The notes: generated by a model from the sequence alone, not told the origin. DNA of 64,000 nucleotides from CAVUMR01 sp963742715 (GCA_963742715.1 CAVUMR010000002.1:2852001-2916000); one strand, 5' to 3'; shown: positions 46,583 to 55,591, numbered from the stretch's first letter. A program made the numbers and translations.

Positions 46583-46822
46583 ATGGAGGGCAAGCCGACC
46601 GTCGACGAACTGGGGATCGACCCGGACGCCCAGTCGTGGCAGCGGTCCGGTACCGAGCAGGGCGGCATCGAGGTGGCGTTCGTGCAGGCCAGAGGCCAGG
46701 GCTGGGTGTTGCTGCGGGTCGCTGGTGACCCGGCCGGTCGGATTCTCGTGTACGACCACCACGAATGGGACTGCTTCCTCGACGGCGTGAAGAACGGCGA
46801 GTTCGATGCCGCGGCCGGCTGA
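46583..46822 (+). CDS. DUF397-family protein
   Basis: 79 residues matching the DUF397 outline: SWQRSGTEQGGIEVAFV, a central strand pair and the terminal VYDHHEWDCFLDGVKNGEFD. It is somewhat divergent at the N-terminus. DUF397 proteins usually accompany an Scr1-type helix-turn-helix protein, present 160 bases downstream. ATG 46583 has AAGGAG nine bases upstream. Confidence 0.82.
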   Translation: MEGKPTVDELGIDPDAQSWQRSGTEQGGIEVAFVQARGQGWVLLRVAGDPAGRILVYDHHEWDCFLDGVKNGEFDAAAG

Positions 46823-46982
46823 TCCGCCTCGGTACCGCCGGTCCCGGTCCGGTCCGTGCGCGCATTCAGGTACGTCGATGCCATAGCGCCACGATCGGTA
46901 TCCTGTTGCTCACGGCGAGCTTTGTGAATCACAATTTGAAAAGGCACTATGCTGGGTGTCACGTCTTGTCAAGGAGGACTCG

Positions 46983-47834
46983 GTGACCGCGGAGTACGGC
47001 ACGACCGTGGCCAAGCGCCGACTCTCGCGTCGCCTCAACGAACTCCGGGTCAAGAGCGGCTATACCGCCAACCAGGTCTGCGACAAGTTGAACTGGGGGC
47101 GCGGCAAGGTCGGCAGGTTCGAAGCCAATGTGTGGCGCCGCCCGGAGTTGAGTGACATCCGGGATCTGCTCCGCATCTACGGGGCGAGCGAGAAGGACCG
47201 CGAGGAACTCGAGCACCTGGCCGTACTCGCCCGCGCCCGCACCTGGTGGCGCGATTACGGGGACGTATTCGGGGACAGCGAATATCCGGGGTACGAGTCC
47301 GACGCGACCCGAATCTACGTGTACATGCCGCTGGTGCTCCCCGGCCTGTTGCAGACGCCGGACTACATCCAGGCACTCATGCGGGTCGGTACCCAGCCGG
47401 CCAACTGGCGCGAGCGGGCACTGGAGGCGCGACTGCGGCGCCAGCAGATCCTCGACCGGGACGCCGACAAGCGGCCGACCCTGGTCGCGGTGATCACCGA
47501 GGCGTCGTTGCGGTACCGCTGGGGTACCCCGGCACAGCGGCGGGCCCAGCTCGAACACCTGCGACAGATGGGCGGTAAACCGGACATCGAGCTGCGGATG
47601 TTGCGGTTCGCCGACGGGCCACACCCTGGGATGAGCAGTCTGATCAGCATCTTCGACTTCCCAGGTGACGAACCGAGCCTGGCCTACCTGGAGAACGACG
47701 CAGCCATGGAGGAGGTGAGCACCAAGGGCGAGGTGGACGCATATGCCGTGCTGTTCAGCCGGATACGCAACGAAGCGCTGGACACCACCGCGACCGCCGC
47801 CCAACTCAAGCATTTAGCCGAATCATTGGAGTGA
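46983..47834 (+). CDS. Scr1-type helix-turn-helix regulator (DUF5753)
   Basis: 283 residues: an XRE helix-turn-helix (RRLNELRVKSGYTANQVCDKL) in the first 60 residues, then a DUF5753 domain with the conserved YVYMPLVLPGLLQTPDYIQALM. These proteins act with DUF397 partners in actinomycete development and toxin-antitoxin-like switches (Scr1/Scr2, WhiJ-type). GTG 46983 has AAGGAGG five bases upstream. A TTA codon lies at 47814-47816 near the end. Coupled to the next DUF397 gene by close spacing. Confidence 0.92.
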   Translation: MTAEYGTTVAKRRLSRRLNELRVKSGYTANQVCDKLNWGRGKVGRFEANVWRRPELSDIRDLLRIYGASEKDREELEHLAVLARARTWWRDYGDVFGDSEYPGYESDATRIYVYMPLVLPGLLQTPDYIQALMRVGTQPANWRERALEARLRRQQILDRDADKRPTLVAVITEASLRYRWGTPAQRRAQLEHLRQMGGKPDIELRMLRFADGPHPGMSSLISIFDFPGDEPSLAYLENDAAMEEVSTKGEVDAYAVLFSRIRNEALDTTATAAQLKHLAESLE

Positions 47835-47836
47835 GA

Positions 47837-48040
47837 ATGTTCGACCTGTCTCAAGCGAAATGGCACAAGGCGACTAAAAGTAATGGCGCGAACACTGGCT
47901 GTGTTGAAGTCGCGGCCAATCTGCCCGAAGTGGCGGCCGTACGGGACAGCAGGTCTCCGGACCTCGGCGCGCACGTCGTGCCCAGGACCGTCTTCTCGGC
48001 CTTTCTCGGTGACGTGAAGGCCGGCCGGTACGACCTGTAG
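47837..48040 (+). CDS. DUF397-family protein, Scr1 partner
   Basis: 67 residues: WHKATKSNGANTGCVEVA, VAAVRDSRSP and TVFSAFLGDVKAGRYDL are textbook DUF397 features. It starts two bases after the regulator stop, with GGAG at 47827-47830 inside the end of that gene. Probable antagonist of the helix-turn-helix protein. A strong terminator follows 20 bases later. Confidence 0.92.
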   Translation: MFDLSQAKWHKATKSNGANTGCVEVAANLPEVAAVRDSRSPDLGAHVVPRTVFSAFLGDVKAGRYDL

Positions 48041-48059
48041 CCAGCGGTAGAAAAAGGCG

Positions 48060-48089
48060 GATCCCCCGGGGCGGCCACCCCGGGGGATC
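48060..48089 (+). terminator. Rho-independent-like terminator after the DUF397 gene
   Basis: GATCCCCCGGGG and CCCCGGGGGATC form a perfect 12-bp stem with a six-base loop (CGGCCA), followed by TTCTTC. The rest of 48090-48444 shows no gene; GAAGGA at 48433-48438 is the ribosome site of the next gene. Confidence 0.88.
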
Positions 48090-48444
48090 TTCTTCTATCG
48101 CCTGTCTCAAGGCGCGTACCTAGCTTACAAGCGGTAGCGGTAAGGGTGCACGGTGTCCCCATGCCGTACCGAAGCCGCGACCGCCGAACCCCGGTCGAAC
48201 CGCGCCGAAGCCCCGCTCGAACCCCTCGCCACAGCCCTACGGCCGGGAACTTTTCTGGCATCGCGGGTTGTCAAGGACATCGGCGGTTCGTAATCTGTGC
48301 TTCACAGAAACGGAACCGCAAAACGCGACCTCAATACGGACTGGCCGGTCGCCGCCGCCCGCATGACCGGTCCATCCACCGGGCCGTAGCGACCCCTGCG
48401 CAGATCAGGTTGCTTGGGCGGCCTCATCGACGCGAAGGACCCGC

Positions 48445-49377
48445 ATGGATCCACTGACAGTTGCCGCGAACGTCGTCGCGGTCGCTGGCGTTGGCGCCGG
48501 GCTCCGTCTCCGATATCGGCTGCGGCGGGCCGAGCTGGCGGTCGCCGACCTCCAACGGGAATGCGCCGTCGAGCGCCACCGGGCCGAGCACGATCCACTC
48601 ACCGGCCTGCTCAACCGTCGCGGCTTCTACCGCCTGGGCGAAGCCGAACTCGCCGGAGCCGCGACCGACGAAATGCCCGGCCGCGAAATGCCCGGCCGTG
48701 AACTGGCCGGCCACACAGTGGCCGGCGACGGATTGCCCGGCGCGGATGCCACCGGTCCCGACGTGGTGGTCGCGGCAATGATCGACCTGGACGACTTCAA
48801 GCGGGTCAATGATTCATTGGGGCATGCCGTCGGCGACAAGGTACTCACGGCAATCGCGCACCGGCTGGAGGCGGCGCTGCCGGCGAAGCTGGTGGCCCGG
48901 CTCGGCGGTGACGAATTCGCGCTGTTGTTCACCCCGCCGAGTGTCGACGCGGCACTGCTGGAATGGTCCGCGCGCAAACTCGTGGAGGCGGTCGCCGCGC
49001 CCATCTCCACCGCCGGGTACACGGTCCGGATCAGCACCTCCATCGGCCTCGCGCCGGCGCACCGGCCCACTCCGCTCGGCGAGATCCTGCGTCGCGCCGA
49101 TGCGGCGATGTACCGGGCGAAGAGCGCGAACTCCGGTACCGCCATCTTCGATCCGGGACTCGACCGCCAACCGGACCCGGACGGCCTGCCGGACCGGCGC
49201 GCGACCCGTCCCACCCGTTCGATTCATCCCGGCCACCCGGCTCATGCCGGCCAGCAGACTCAACCCGCCCGCCCGACTCATCCCAGCGACTCGCCCGGCA
49301 CCGACGAGTGGAAGTGCTGCCGATCCACGACCAGCGTCCGGCAACTGGTCGACAGCTCGTCAGCGGCAAGGGCCTGA
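48445..49377 (+). CDS. GGDEF diguanylate cyclase with low-complexity insert
   Basis: 310 residues. One N-terminal helix, then a GGDEF domain starting at HDPLTGLLNRRGFYRLG with active site RLGGDEFALLF. No RxxD inhibitory site precedes it, unlike the enzyme at 288. About 35 residues of near-repeats (PGREMPGRELAGHTVAGDGLPGAD-like, positions about 75-105) are inserted between the first helix and the strand VVAAMIDLDDFKRVND. The C-terminal 70 residues are a His/Pro/Arg-rich repetitive tail. It should make c-di-GMP if the insert is tolerated. Confidence 0.88.
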   Translation: MDPLTVAANVVAVAGVGAGLRLRYRLRRAELAVADLQRECAVERHRAEHDPLTGLLNRRGFYRLGEAELAGAATDEMPGREMPGRELAGHTVAGDGLPGADATGPDVVVAAMIDLDDFKRVNDSLGHAVGDKVLTAIAHRLEAALPAKLVARLGGDEFALLFTPPSVDAALLEWSARKLVEAVAAPISTAGYTVRISTSIGLAPAHRPTPLGEILRRADAAMYRAKSANSGTAIFDPGLDRQPDPDGLPDRRATRPTRSIHPGHPAHAGQQTQPARPTHPSDSPGTDEWKCCRSTTSVRQLVDSSSAARA

Positions 49378-49441
49378 CCATGCGTGCCAACAGCACAGCT
49401 GATCTGTCCGATGCGCCAGCGACCCCCAGCAGGGACCCCTC

Positions 49442-49714
49442 ATGAATGCACCGATCATCCCCCCGAAGGGCACACTCGCCACGACCGCGCAACGAATCGT
49501 CCTGCAGCACCGGCCGGTCGCCGACCGGGGCGACCTGGTGTGCAGCGCCTGCCACAGCCCGTGGATGTGCCCCAGCCATGACAACGCCGAAGGCGTCATC
49601 CGGGCGGCCGGTCTCGACCTGCGACGCGACGACGGGTGCGACGATGAGGTCGCCCGCCAGCAGACCGCGTGGCAGGAGCAGCAGGCGTACGCGTACGCGC
49701 AGCAGCACCGGTAG
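49442..49714 (+). CDS. Hypothetical protein with CxxC...C motif
   Basis: 90 residues. The only recognisable element is CSACHSPWMCPSH near residue 34, which may bind zinc. The C-terminus is Gln/Tyr/Ala-rich. ATG 49442 lies 64 bases after the cyclase stop; the ribosome site is weak. Kept because codon usage fits the strand and spacing fits an operon. Confidence 0.6.
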   Translation: MNAPIIPPKGTLATTAQRIVLQHRPVADRGDLVCSACHSPWMCPSHDNAEGVIRAAGLDLRRDDGCDDEVARQQTAWQEQQAYAYAQQHR

Positions 49715-49764
49715 CCGACCCGGCTCGGGCCAGCGCCAACGCGGCGCCGGACCGGGGGGCGACG

Positions 49765-50247
49765 ATGACGGACTGGCCGGAACCCGATGCGATCGCCCGG
49801 GAGCTGATCGACACCAACCGGTACCTGGTCCTCGGCACGATCGACCCGGACGGCCGGCCCCGGGTGTCGCCGGTCTACTTCGCTCCGGCCGGCTACCACG
49901 TCGTCTACTGGATCTCCTCGCCGGACACGCACCACTCGCGGAACATCGAGGAACGCCCCGACGTCAACATGGTCATCTTCGACTCCACCGCGCCGATCGG
50001 CTCGGCTCAGGCGGTGTACCTGACCGGTCGCGCGGCGCGGATCCCCGACCACGAACTCGACCAGCACGTCGAGGTCGCCTGCCGGGCCCGGTTTCCGGAA
50101 CAGCAGCCGTTCCCCGCCGCCGAGCTGCGTCCGCCGGAGGCGTTCCGCCTGTACCGGGCCGAGATTCTCGTCCATGAGGTGCACATCCGCGGCCTGCATC
50201 CGGTGTACGGGACCGGCGTCGACCGCAGGATGGCGGTAACCCTGTAA
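49765..50247 (+). CDS. Pyridoxamine 5'-phosphate oxidase-like flavin/F420 protein
   Basis: 160 residues of the split-barrel PNPOx-like superfamily: RYLVLGTIDPDGRPRVSPVYF, VYWISSPDTHHSRNIEERPDV and VYLTGRAARI are typical of the FMN- or F420-binding group rather than true PdxH. Substrate is unknown. ATG 49765 follows a GGGGGG ribosome site by eight bases. It ends at a bidirectional hairpin facing the DUF3618 gene. Confidence 0.87.
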   Translation: MTDWPEPDAIARELIDTNRYLVLGTIDPDGRPRVSPVYFAPAGYHVVYWISSPDTHHSRNIEERPDVNMVIFDSTAPIGSAQAVYLTGRAARIPDHELDQHVEVACRARFPEQQPFPAAELRPPEAFRLYRAEILVHEVHIRGLHPVYGTGVDRRMAVTL

Positions 50248-50273
50248 GGCCAGTACAGGCAATACGCAACGAT

Positions 50274-50304
50274 GGGCCGGCGACCACAACCCGGCCGCCG
50301 GCCC
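50274..50304. terminator. Bidirectional hairpin between convergent genes
   Basis: GGGCCGGCG and CGCCGGCCC, perfect 9-bp stem, 13-base loop, in the 70-bp gap between two convergent genes. Confidence 0.72.
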
Positions 50305-50317
50305 ACCCCCCCTCAGA

Positions 50318-51010
50318 TCAGTGCTTCTGGACCTCCTCCTGCGCCTGCCGCGCCTGACCCCGCACGTCCTGTACCGCGGACTTGCCTTCGTCCCGGACCT
50401 CGTCCGCCGCGTCACCGGCGGTCGAGCGCACCGAGTCCACCGCCTGCTGTGCCGGCTCGCGCAGGTTGTCCTGCATCTCCCGGGCGAGCTGACCGGCCTC
50501 CTGCTTGATCGTGTCGGTGTGCTCGCTCAGCTTCTCCTTGAGCTGTCCGGCCACCTGCTGCTCGGCCCGGCTCGGCGGCAGCAGCGAGGAGACCAGCCAC
50601 CCCAGGCCGAACACGATCAGCCCGGCCGCGAGCGGGTTGCCCTGCGCCTGCTCGCGTACCTTCGCCGGCGCCGACGTGGCCGCGTCACTGACCGTGCTGG
50701 CAGCCGACGACACCGTGTCCCCCACGGTTCGCGCGGCGGAGGAGGCGGTGCTGCCGACCGTGCCGGCCGCGTCCGAGGTGCGGTCCGAAATCATCGACAT
50801 GGTCGAGCCGGTGGTCCGGCCGGGGGCGTCGGAGCTGCCCATGACCTTGTCCTTCATGCCGCGCAGCCCGGTCTTGACCCGCTCGGTCCGCCGGCTCACG
50901 ATCCGGCCGGGGCTCACCTTGTCGGTCAGCGCGTTGACGTCGGTACTCAACTCGTCCCGGGTCTGCTCTATGTCCCGGCGGATGACGTCGGGATCATTGC
51001 TCGTTGTCAT
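50318..51010 (-). CDS. DUF3618-domain membrane protein
   Basis: 230 residues. DUF3618 at the N-terminus (DPDVIRRDIEQTRDELSTDVNALTDKV), a Ser/Ala/Thr-rich middle, one membrane helix (AAGLIVFGLGWLVSSLL) near 145, and a long amphipathic coiled region to the end. Common in actinobacteria with holin-X proteins; thought to act at the envelope under stress. ATG 51010; third gene of an operon. Confidence 0.9.
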   Translation of the reverse strand: MTTSNDPDVIRRDIEQTRDELSTDVNALTDKVSPGRIVSRRTERVKTGLRGMKDKVMGSSDAPGRTTGSTMSMISDRTSDAAGTVGSTASSAARTVGDTVSSAASTVSDAATSAPAKVREQAQGNPLAAGLIVFGLGWLVSSLLPPSRAEQQVAGQLKEKLSEHTDTIKQEAGQLAREMQDNLREPAQQAVDSVRSTAGDAADEVRDEGKSAVQDVRGQARQAQEEVQKH

Positions 51011-51015
51011 TTCTT

Positions 51016-51435
51016 TCAGTGTCCCTTCAACGCGTCTGGAATCTCTTTGACGGTGTCCGCCGTCTGCCGCAACCCACGGACGGCCTGAAGTCGACTGCGG
51101 GCGAGCATGAATAGGACACCTCCGACAACGGCCCACACGGCCGCCACAATCAGCGCGGCCCAGCCGCCGTCCATCACGTTGGACAGCCCCCACCACACGG
51201 CGATGGAAGCGAAAAGCAGCACCATGTACCCGGCGATGGCGGCGCCGCCGAACATGCCGGCCGCCGACCCGGCTTTGGTCGCCTCCTGACGTACCTCCGC
51301 CTTGGCGAGCGCGACCTCCTGCCGCATCAAGGTCGACATGTCGCGGGTGATCTCACCGAGCAGGTCCCCGATCGACCTGTCTGCCGTGTCGGATGCCGGA
51401 TCCCGGTAGCCGCCGGTCGGTGTCGTCGTACTCAC
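51016..51435 (-). CDS. Phage-holin-like (Holin-X/DUF1469) membrane protein
   Basis: 139 residues: an amphipathic N-terminus (SIGDLLGEITRDMSTLMRQEVALAKAEVRQEATKAG-type, split here in register) and two membrane helices. This is the actinobacterial holin-X superfamily, which is not a phage gene. GTG 51435 overlaps the upstream stop by four bases, and the DUF3618 gene starts five bases after its stop. Confidence 0.9.
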   Translation of the reverse strand: MSTTTPTGGYRDPASDTADRSIGDLLGEITRDMSTLMRQEVALAKAEVRQEATKAGSAAGMFGGAAIAGYMVLLFASIAVWWGLSNVMDGGWAALIVAAVWAVVGGVLFMLARSRLQAVRGLRQTADTVKEIPDALKGH

Positions 51436-52181
51436 AGCCGCTCCCCGCTCGACCAGCCGTCGGTGTACTCCGGCGTCACGGTCGGCGCGGTCGCCGGCGC
51501 TGCCGCGGAGGTGCTGCGGTACAGGGCCGAGCCATCCGGGTCGTCGATGCCGTCGTCGTACCGGCGTGCCCCGGTGTCCCCGTCCCAGCGGGCGGAGGTG
51601 TCCCCGTCCCAGCGGGCCGAGGTGTCCCCGTCCCGTCCGGTGCCGGAGTCCCCGTTGGAGCCCGCGGCCACCGCTCCCCTGGTCAGTCGACCGAATACGA
51701 CGCCGGCGACAGCCGCCCCGGCCAGGAAGGCGCCGGGGTGCCGACGGGCGACTGAACGGACCTCGTCGAGCACCGAGCCGGGCTCGCGCTGTTCCAGCCA
51801 CCCGGCGAACCGGTGGCTCCGGTCCGCCGCCTGGGCCACCAGTTCGGACGCGAGTCCGGACTGTCCACCCTGACGGGCCATGGACTCCAACTCGTCGCCG
51901 AGGCCGTGCAACCCGCTCGCCGCCCGCCGCTGCTGGGCAGCCGCTTGACCGTGCACCTGGCTACGTGCCTCCGCGGCGAGGTTGCGGGTCTGCCGACCCG
52001 CCTCCGCGGCGAGCTCCTTGCCCTGCTCGACGGCCGTCTGCGCCACCTGACTGCCAGCCTGGGTCGCGCCCTGGCCGACCTCCCTGGCCTGCTCGCGAGC
52101 GGCGTCCGCCTTCGACGCCGGGCGGGGCGACGGCTTGGATGTGGACTCGCCGATGTTTCCTGGAGTTGTGCTCTGACTCAC
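51432..52181 (-). CDS. Hypothetical membrane protein of the holin-X/DUF3618 operon
   Basis: 249 residues. An Ala/Gln/Glu-rich helical region with apolipophorin/LEA-like repeats (AREQAREVGQGATQAGSQVAQ) fills residues 25-110, one membrane helix follows near 155 (GAFLAGAAVAGVVFGRL), then a low-complexity acidic tail with three copies of GDTSARWD from short DNA repeats at about 51572-51640. First gene of the three-gene operon, GTG 52181. Confidence 0.82.
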   Translation of the reverse strand: MSQSTTPGNIGESTSKPSPRPASKADAAREQAREVGQGATQAGSQVAQTAVEQGKELAAEAGRQTRNLAAEARSQVHGQAAAQQRRAASGLHGLGDELESMARQGGQSGLASELVAQAADRSHRFAGWLEQREPGSVLDEVRSVARRHPGAFLAGAAVAGVVFGRLTRGAVAAGSNGDSGTGRDGDTSARWDGDTSARWDGDTGARRYDDGIDDPDGSALYRSTSAAAPATAPTVTPEYTDGWSSGERL

Positions 52182-52601
52182 GTGATCCCCCTATCGATCG
52201 CAACATCCGCGCCGAATTCGGCGCGACCCCCGGTTGCTTGACTGTTTGGAAAGCGCCTGGATGCCCGCTCTAATGCATGCCAAACCATCAATGTCTTGAC
52301 GATCTATAAAGGTGTTCTTTGACACTGGGCAAGGAGTTTGTAAAAGGCTGTTTCCGGCGCACGCGACATACGATCAGGATGCGCCGGACGCATTGTTCGT
52401 GGGATTTTCTGGTCGGCCGGGAGAAAGCTTCGATAGCGCCACAAAACCGACCGACCGCCACTTGGCCCACCGTCACCGGAGCCGTCCGACCGCCACTTGG
52501 CCCACCGTCACCGGAGCCGTCCGACCGCCACTTGGCCCACCGTCACCGGAGCCGTCCGGCCGGCCCGCGGAGTGCCGGCGAACCGCAGCCGGTCGTCGGG
52601 G
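52182..52601. other. Intergenic region with A/T-rich segment and repeats
   Basis: 420 bases without a convincing gene. The part 52270-52350 is unusually A/T-rich and may hold the promoter of the operon read to the left. Three 35-bp repeats follow at 52451-52555. Confidence 0.5.
52451..52555. repeat. Three perfect 35-bp tandem repeats
   Basis: Units begin CCGACCGCCACTTGGCCCAC at 52451, 52486 and 52521 and are identical. There are no spacers, so this is not a CRISPR array. It lies downstream of the acyl-CoA synthetase gene. Confidence 0.95.
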
Positions 52602-54197
52602 CTACTCCGCCCGGCGGTCGCGGACCCGGTCGCGGAGCTCGTGCTTGCGGATCTTTCCGGTAGACGTCTTCGGCAGCTCGCCGAAATGCACCTGGTGCGG
52701 CGCCTTGAAATGGGCGATGCGGTCCCGTACCCAGGCGATCAGTTCCGCCGCCTCGACCGGGCTGTCGGGCCGGGTGGCGACGAAGGCGACCGGTACCTCG
52801 CCCCACTTCTCGTGCACGGTGGCGACGACCGCGGCCTCCACCACGGCCGGATGGGCGACCAGCACGTTCTCCACCTCGATCGAGGAGATGTTCTCGCCGC
52901 CCGAGATGATGATGTCCTTGGCCCGGTCCCGTACCTCGACATAACCGTCCGGGTGCCGTACCGCGAGGTCACCGGTGTGGAACCAGCCGCCCCGGAACGC
53001 CTCCCGGGTGGCCGGCTCGTCGTGCAGGTACCCGGCCATCACGGTGTTCGAGCGGACCACGATCTCCCCGACCGTGCTGCCGTCGGCCGGTACGTCGGAC
53101 AGGTGCTCGTCGACCACCCGCGCCCCGTCGACATGCATCGTGCGTACTCCCTGCCGGGCGGTACGTACGGCCAGCTCCCCCACGTCCAGTCCATCCCAGG
53201 ACGGCTGCGGCTCGCAGACCAGCGCCGGTCCGTACGTCTCGGTCAACCCGTACAGGTGGATGACGTTCATGTTCATCGCGGCCGCCCGGGCGATCACGGT
53301 CGGGCTCGGGGGCGCGCCGCCGACCGCGGTGGTGACCGCGCGGGAGAAGGACACGTCACCGGCGCGGGGAGCGCTCGCGATCGAGTTGAGCACCACCGGC
53401 GCCCCGCAGAAGTGGGTCACCCCGTACCGCTCGATCAGCTCGATCGCGTCGTCGGCGTCGAACCGGCGCTGGCACACATGGGTGGCCGCGGCCGCGGTCA
53501 CCGCCCAGGTGCAGCTCCAGCCGTTGCAGTGGAACATCGGCAGCGTCCACAGGTACACCGAATCGGGGTTGAGACCCAGCTGCTGGGCCACCCCGAGCGC
53601 GGCCAGGTGGGCGCCGCGGTGGGTGTAGACGACGCCCTTCGGCCGACCGGTTGTACCGCTGGTGTAGTTCACCGAGATCGGCGCGTCCTCGTCCGACGGC
53701 GGCCGCAGCCGTTCGGCCGGCTGCCCCTCTGCCAGCCATTCGTCGTAGTCGCCGTCCACCCCGGCCGCGAGCGCGGAGCCGCCGACCTGCAGGACCGTTC
53801 GCAGTCCCGGTACCGCGTCGCGCAGTCCCGGACCCAGCCGGCCGGCCAGTTCCGCGTCGACGATCAGCAGCCGGCTCTCGGAGTGGTTGAGGATGTAGTG
53901 GTACTCCGGCGCGGCCAAGCGGGTGTTCAGCGCGACCAGCGCGGCACCGGAGGCCGGTACGCCGAAGTGTGCGGCCAGCAGTGGCAGATCGTTCGGCGCG
54001 AGAACGGCGACCCGACTGTCGGTACCGGCGCCGGCCGTGGCGAGCCGGTCGGCCAGGCGGGTGGCGTGCCGGTGCAGGTCCGGGTAGCCGACCTGCTCAC
54101 CCAGCCCGGTCACCACGCCGACCCGGTCCGGATACACCTCGGCCGCCCGGTCGAGGAAGCCCAGCGGGGTCAGCGGGATCCGGTTCGCCACCGTCAT
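52602..54197 (-). CDS. Acyl-CoA synthetase / AMP-dependent ligase
   Basis: 531 residues of the ANL superfamily. AMP-binding motif YTSGTTGRPKGVVYTH near 175, A8-type motif DRAKDIIISGGENIS near 420, and the C-terminal lysine motif PKTSTGKIRKHELRD near 515. It resembles medium/long-chain fatty-acid CoA ligases. ATG 54197 has GGAG seven bases upstream; an upstream ATG at 54227 is less well placed. It stands alone and the substrate is not evident. Confidence 0.92.
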   Translation of the reverse strand: MTVANRIPLTPLGFLDRAAEVYPDRVGVVTGLGEQVGYPDLHRHATRLADRLATAGAGTDSRVAVLAPNDLPLLAAHFGVPASGAALVALNTRLAAPEYHYILNHSESRLLIVDAELAGRLGPGLRDAVPGLRTVLQVGGSALAAGVDGDYDEWLAEGQPAERLRPPSDEDAPISVNYTSGTTGRPKGVVYTHRGAHLAALGVAQQLGLNPDSVYLWTLPMFHCNGWSCTWAVTAAAATHVCQRRFDADDAIELIERYGVTHFCGAPVVLNSIASAPRAGDVSFSRAVTTAVGGAPPSPTVIARAAAMNMNVIHLYGLTETYGPALVCEPQPSWDGLDVGELAVRTARQGVRTMHVDGARVVDEHLSDVPADGSTVGEIVVRSNTVMAGYLHDEPATREAFRGGWFHTGDLAVRHPDGYVEVRDRAKDIIISGGENISSIEVENVLVAHPAVVEAAVVATVHEKWGEVPVAFVATRPDSPVEAAELIAWVRDRIAHFKAPHQVHFGELPKTSTGKIRKHELRDRVRDRRAE

Positions 54198-54299
54198 CGC
54201 CCGGCTCCAATCCGGCGTACAGACCATCGGAACCTGTCGATCGTGACACCTTTTGCGGCATCCGGCCGGATGCGGGGCATCGGTGAGTGCCGGTCTCCG

Positions 54300-54384
54300 G
54301 GCCCGGCTGGTCTCACGGCCCGGCTGGTCTCACGGCACGGCTGGTCTGACGGCACGGCTGGTCTCACGTCCCGGCTGGTCCATA
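54300..54384. repeat. Five 17-bp tandem repeats
   Basis: Units of type GGCCCGGCTGGTCTCAC at 54300, 54317, 54334, 54351 and 54368 with one to four changes. They fill the space between the divergent-looking ends upstream of the acyl-CoA synthetase and the barstar 3' end; probable minisatellite. Confidence 0.88.
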
Positions 54385-54411
54385 CCCCGGCCGGTCCGGC
54401 GCCGCCGGGTC

Positions 54412-54897
54412 TTACGTACCGGCCGGTCCCGGCCAGGCGGCGCGCACCCGGTCGCGCAGCGACGGCAGATCCGGCTCGGGACAGCGCAGCACCAGCCGCA
54501 GCCCGGGCGCGGGCGGGCTCGGCCAACCGGTACCGGCGGCGCGGGCGATCTCGTCCAGGAGTCGCAGGAACGTGGCGAGCTGCGCGGGCGCCTCGTTTAC
54601 CAGGAGTTCTGCGGCCTCGTACACCTCGATGACGAGCGGGCCGGGTGCGGCGGCCGGTCCCCCGGCGGCGCCGGCTGGCCACACCACGTCGGTGAGACAG
54701 TCCGCTACCGCGTCCCAGTTCTCCCCTGCGTACGCCGGGAAACTCAACGCCCGGGACAGGGCGCGGATCAGCCCGACGCGGGTGCGGCAGTCGGCTCCGG
54801 AGACCGACCGGGCCTCGACGTCGGCCGGTTCGGTGTCGGTACGGAGCTCCAGCCAGGCCGGAAGCTCCGGGTCGGACCCGCGGTCACCTCGGTTCAC
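54412..54897 (-). CDS. Barstar-family protein
   Basis: 161 residues. The core LSRALSFPAYAGENWDAVADCLTD is the diagnostic barstar helix-loop; barstar inhibits barnase-type RNases. No barnase or other RNase toxin gene is present nearby, so it is an orphan immunity protein or inhibits a toxin encoded elsewhere or by competitors. GTG 54897 is a provisional start; it lies 64 bases downstream of a secreted-protein gene. Confidence 0.88.
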   Translation of the reverse strand: MNRGDRGSDPELPAWLELRTDTEPADVEARSVSGADCRTRVGLIRALSRALSFPAYAGENWDAVADCLTDVVWPAGAAGGPAAAPGPLVIEVYEAAELLVNEAPAQLATFLRLLDEIARAAGTGWPSPPAPGLRLVLRCPEPDLPSLRDRVRAAWPGPAGT

Positions 54898-54961
54898 GGG
54901 CCCATTCTCGCCGGTTCCGCTGGTCGGACGGCCACGGCCGCCCGACCAGCGCCGGGACCGC

Positions 54962-55420
54962 TCAGACGATCTCGTAGAAGTTGCTGTAGTGGTCCGGGGA
55001 GTACCAGCAGTCGCCGGTGTCCACGTCGAGGATGATCCGGTGCGCGTCCCGGGGAGCGCCCTCGTCCCGCGGATACACGTCGTACTCCTGGAAGTGGTCG
55101 CCGGCCGGCAGTTCACCTTCGAGGTTCTTGTACACCCCGCCGGAGAAGTTGTAGAGGCCGTCGCCCCAGTAGTACCAGGTCCGGTTGGTCGGCCAGCCGA
55201 GGTCGTCCCAGCCGTAGTAGGCGTCGAGCGCGTCGTCGCAGCCGGACAGGTCGCAGTAGTCGTGTACGGACGTGATGGTCGGGGCGGATGGCGCGGCGAC
55301 CGAGGCGGCCGCGGCGGTCGGCGCGACGAAGCCGGCGAACAACGCGGCCAGCAGCGCGGCGAGGCTCAGGTTGCGGACGAACCGGCTGGCGCCGGTGCGA
55401 CGGAGCACGGGAGCGGTCAC
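54962..55420 (-). CDS. Small secreted protein
   Basis: 152 residues with a clear signal peptide (two arginine clusters, LAALLAALFAGFVAP, AAAAS) and a mature domain with three cysteines and many aromatic residues (YYGWDD, WYYWGDG, SNFYEIV). I do not recognise the family. It loosely recalls the proteins at 27383 and 27826 in size, acidity and the terminal YEIV/YEVV, but homology is uncertain. GTG 55420 is preferred over TTG 55435 because AAGGAG stands six bases before it. Confidence 0.8.
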   Translation of the reverse strand: MTAPVLRRTGASRFVRNLSLAALLAALFAGFVAPTAAAASVAAPSAPTITSVHDYCDLSGCDDALDAYYGWDDLGWPTNRTWYYWGDGLYNFSGGVYKNLEGELPAGDHFQEYDVYPRDEGAPRDAHRIILDVDTGDCWYSPDHYSNFYEIV

Positions 55421-55591
55421 GCGAGTCTCCTTCAACGACGGGACGGAAGGTCGGGACTGCGGCAGCGACCGTGGAGCGTTGCGGTCGCCTGGTGCCGTCC
55501 GGCGGGCGGCTGAGCTGTCAGGACATCGATGGACGTTGACGTCTGTATTGTGTCTTTTGCCCCGAGAGGTCTCAACCGTCTGAGTCCATCA

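Noticed and set aside
51016..51435. Prophage holin
   Set aside because: The holin-like name reflects the family; DUF3618 neighbours and absence of any phage gene show an ordinary chromosomal operon.
52451..52555. Possible CRISPR array
   Set aside because: The 35-bp units follow one another without spacers and no cas gene is present.
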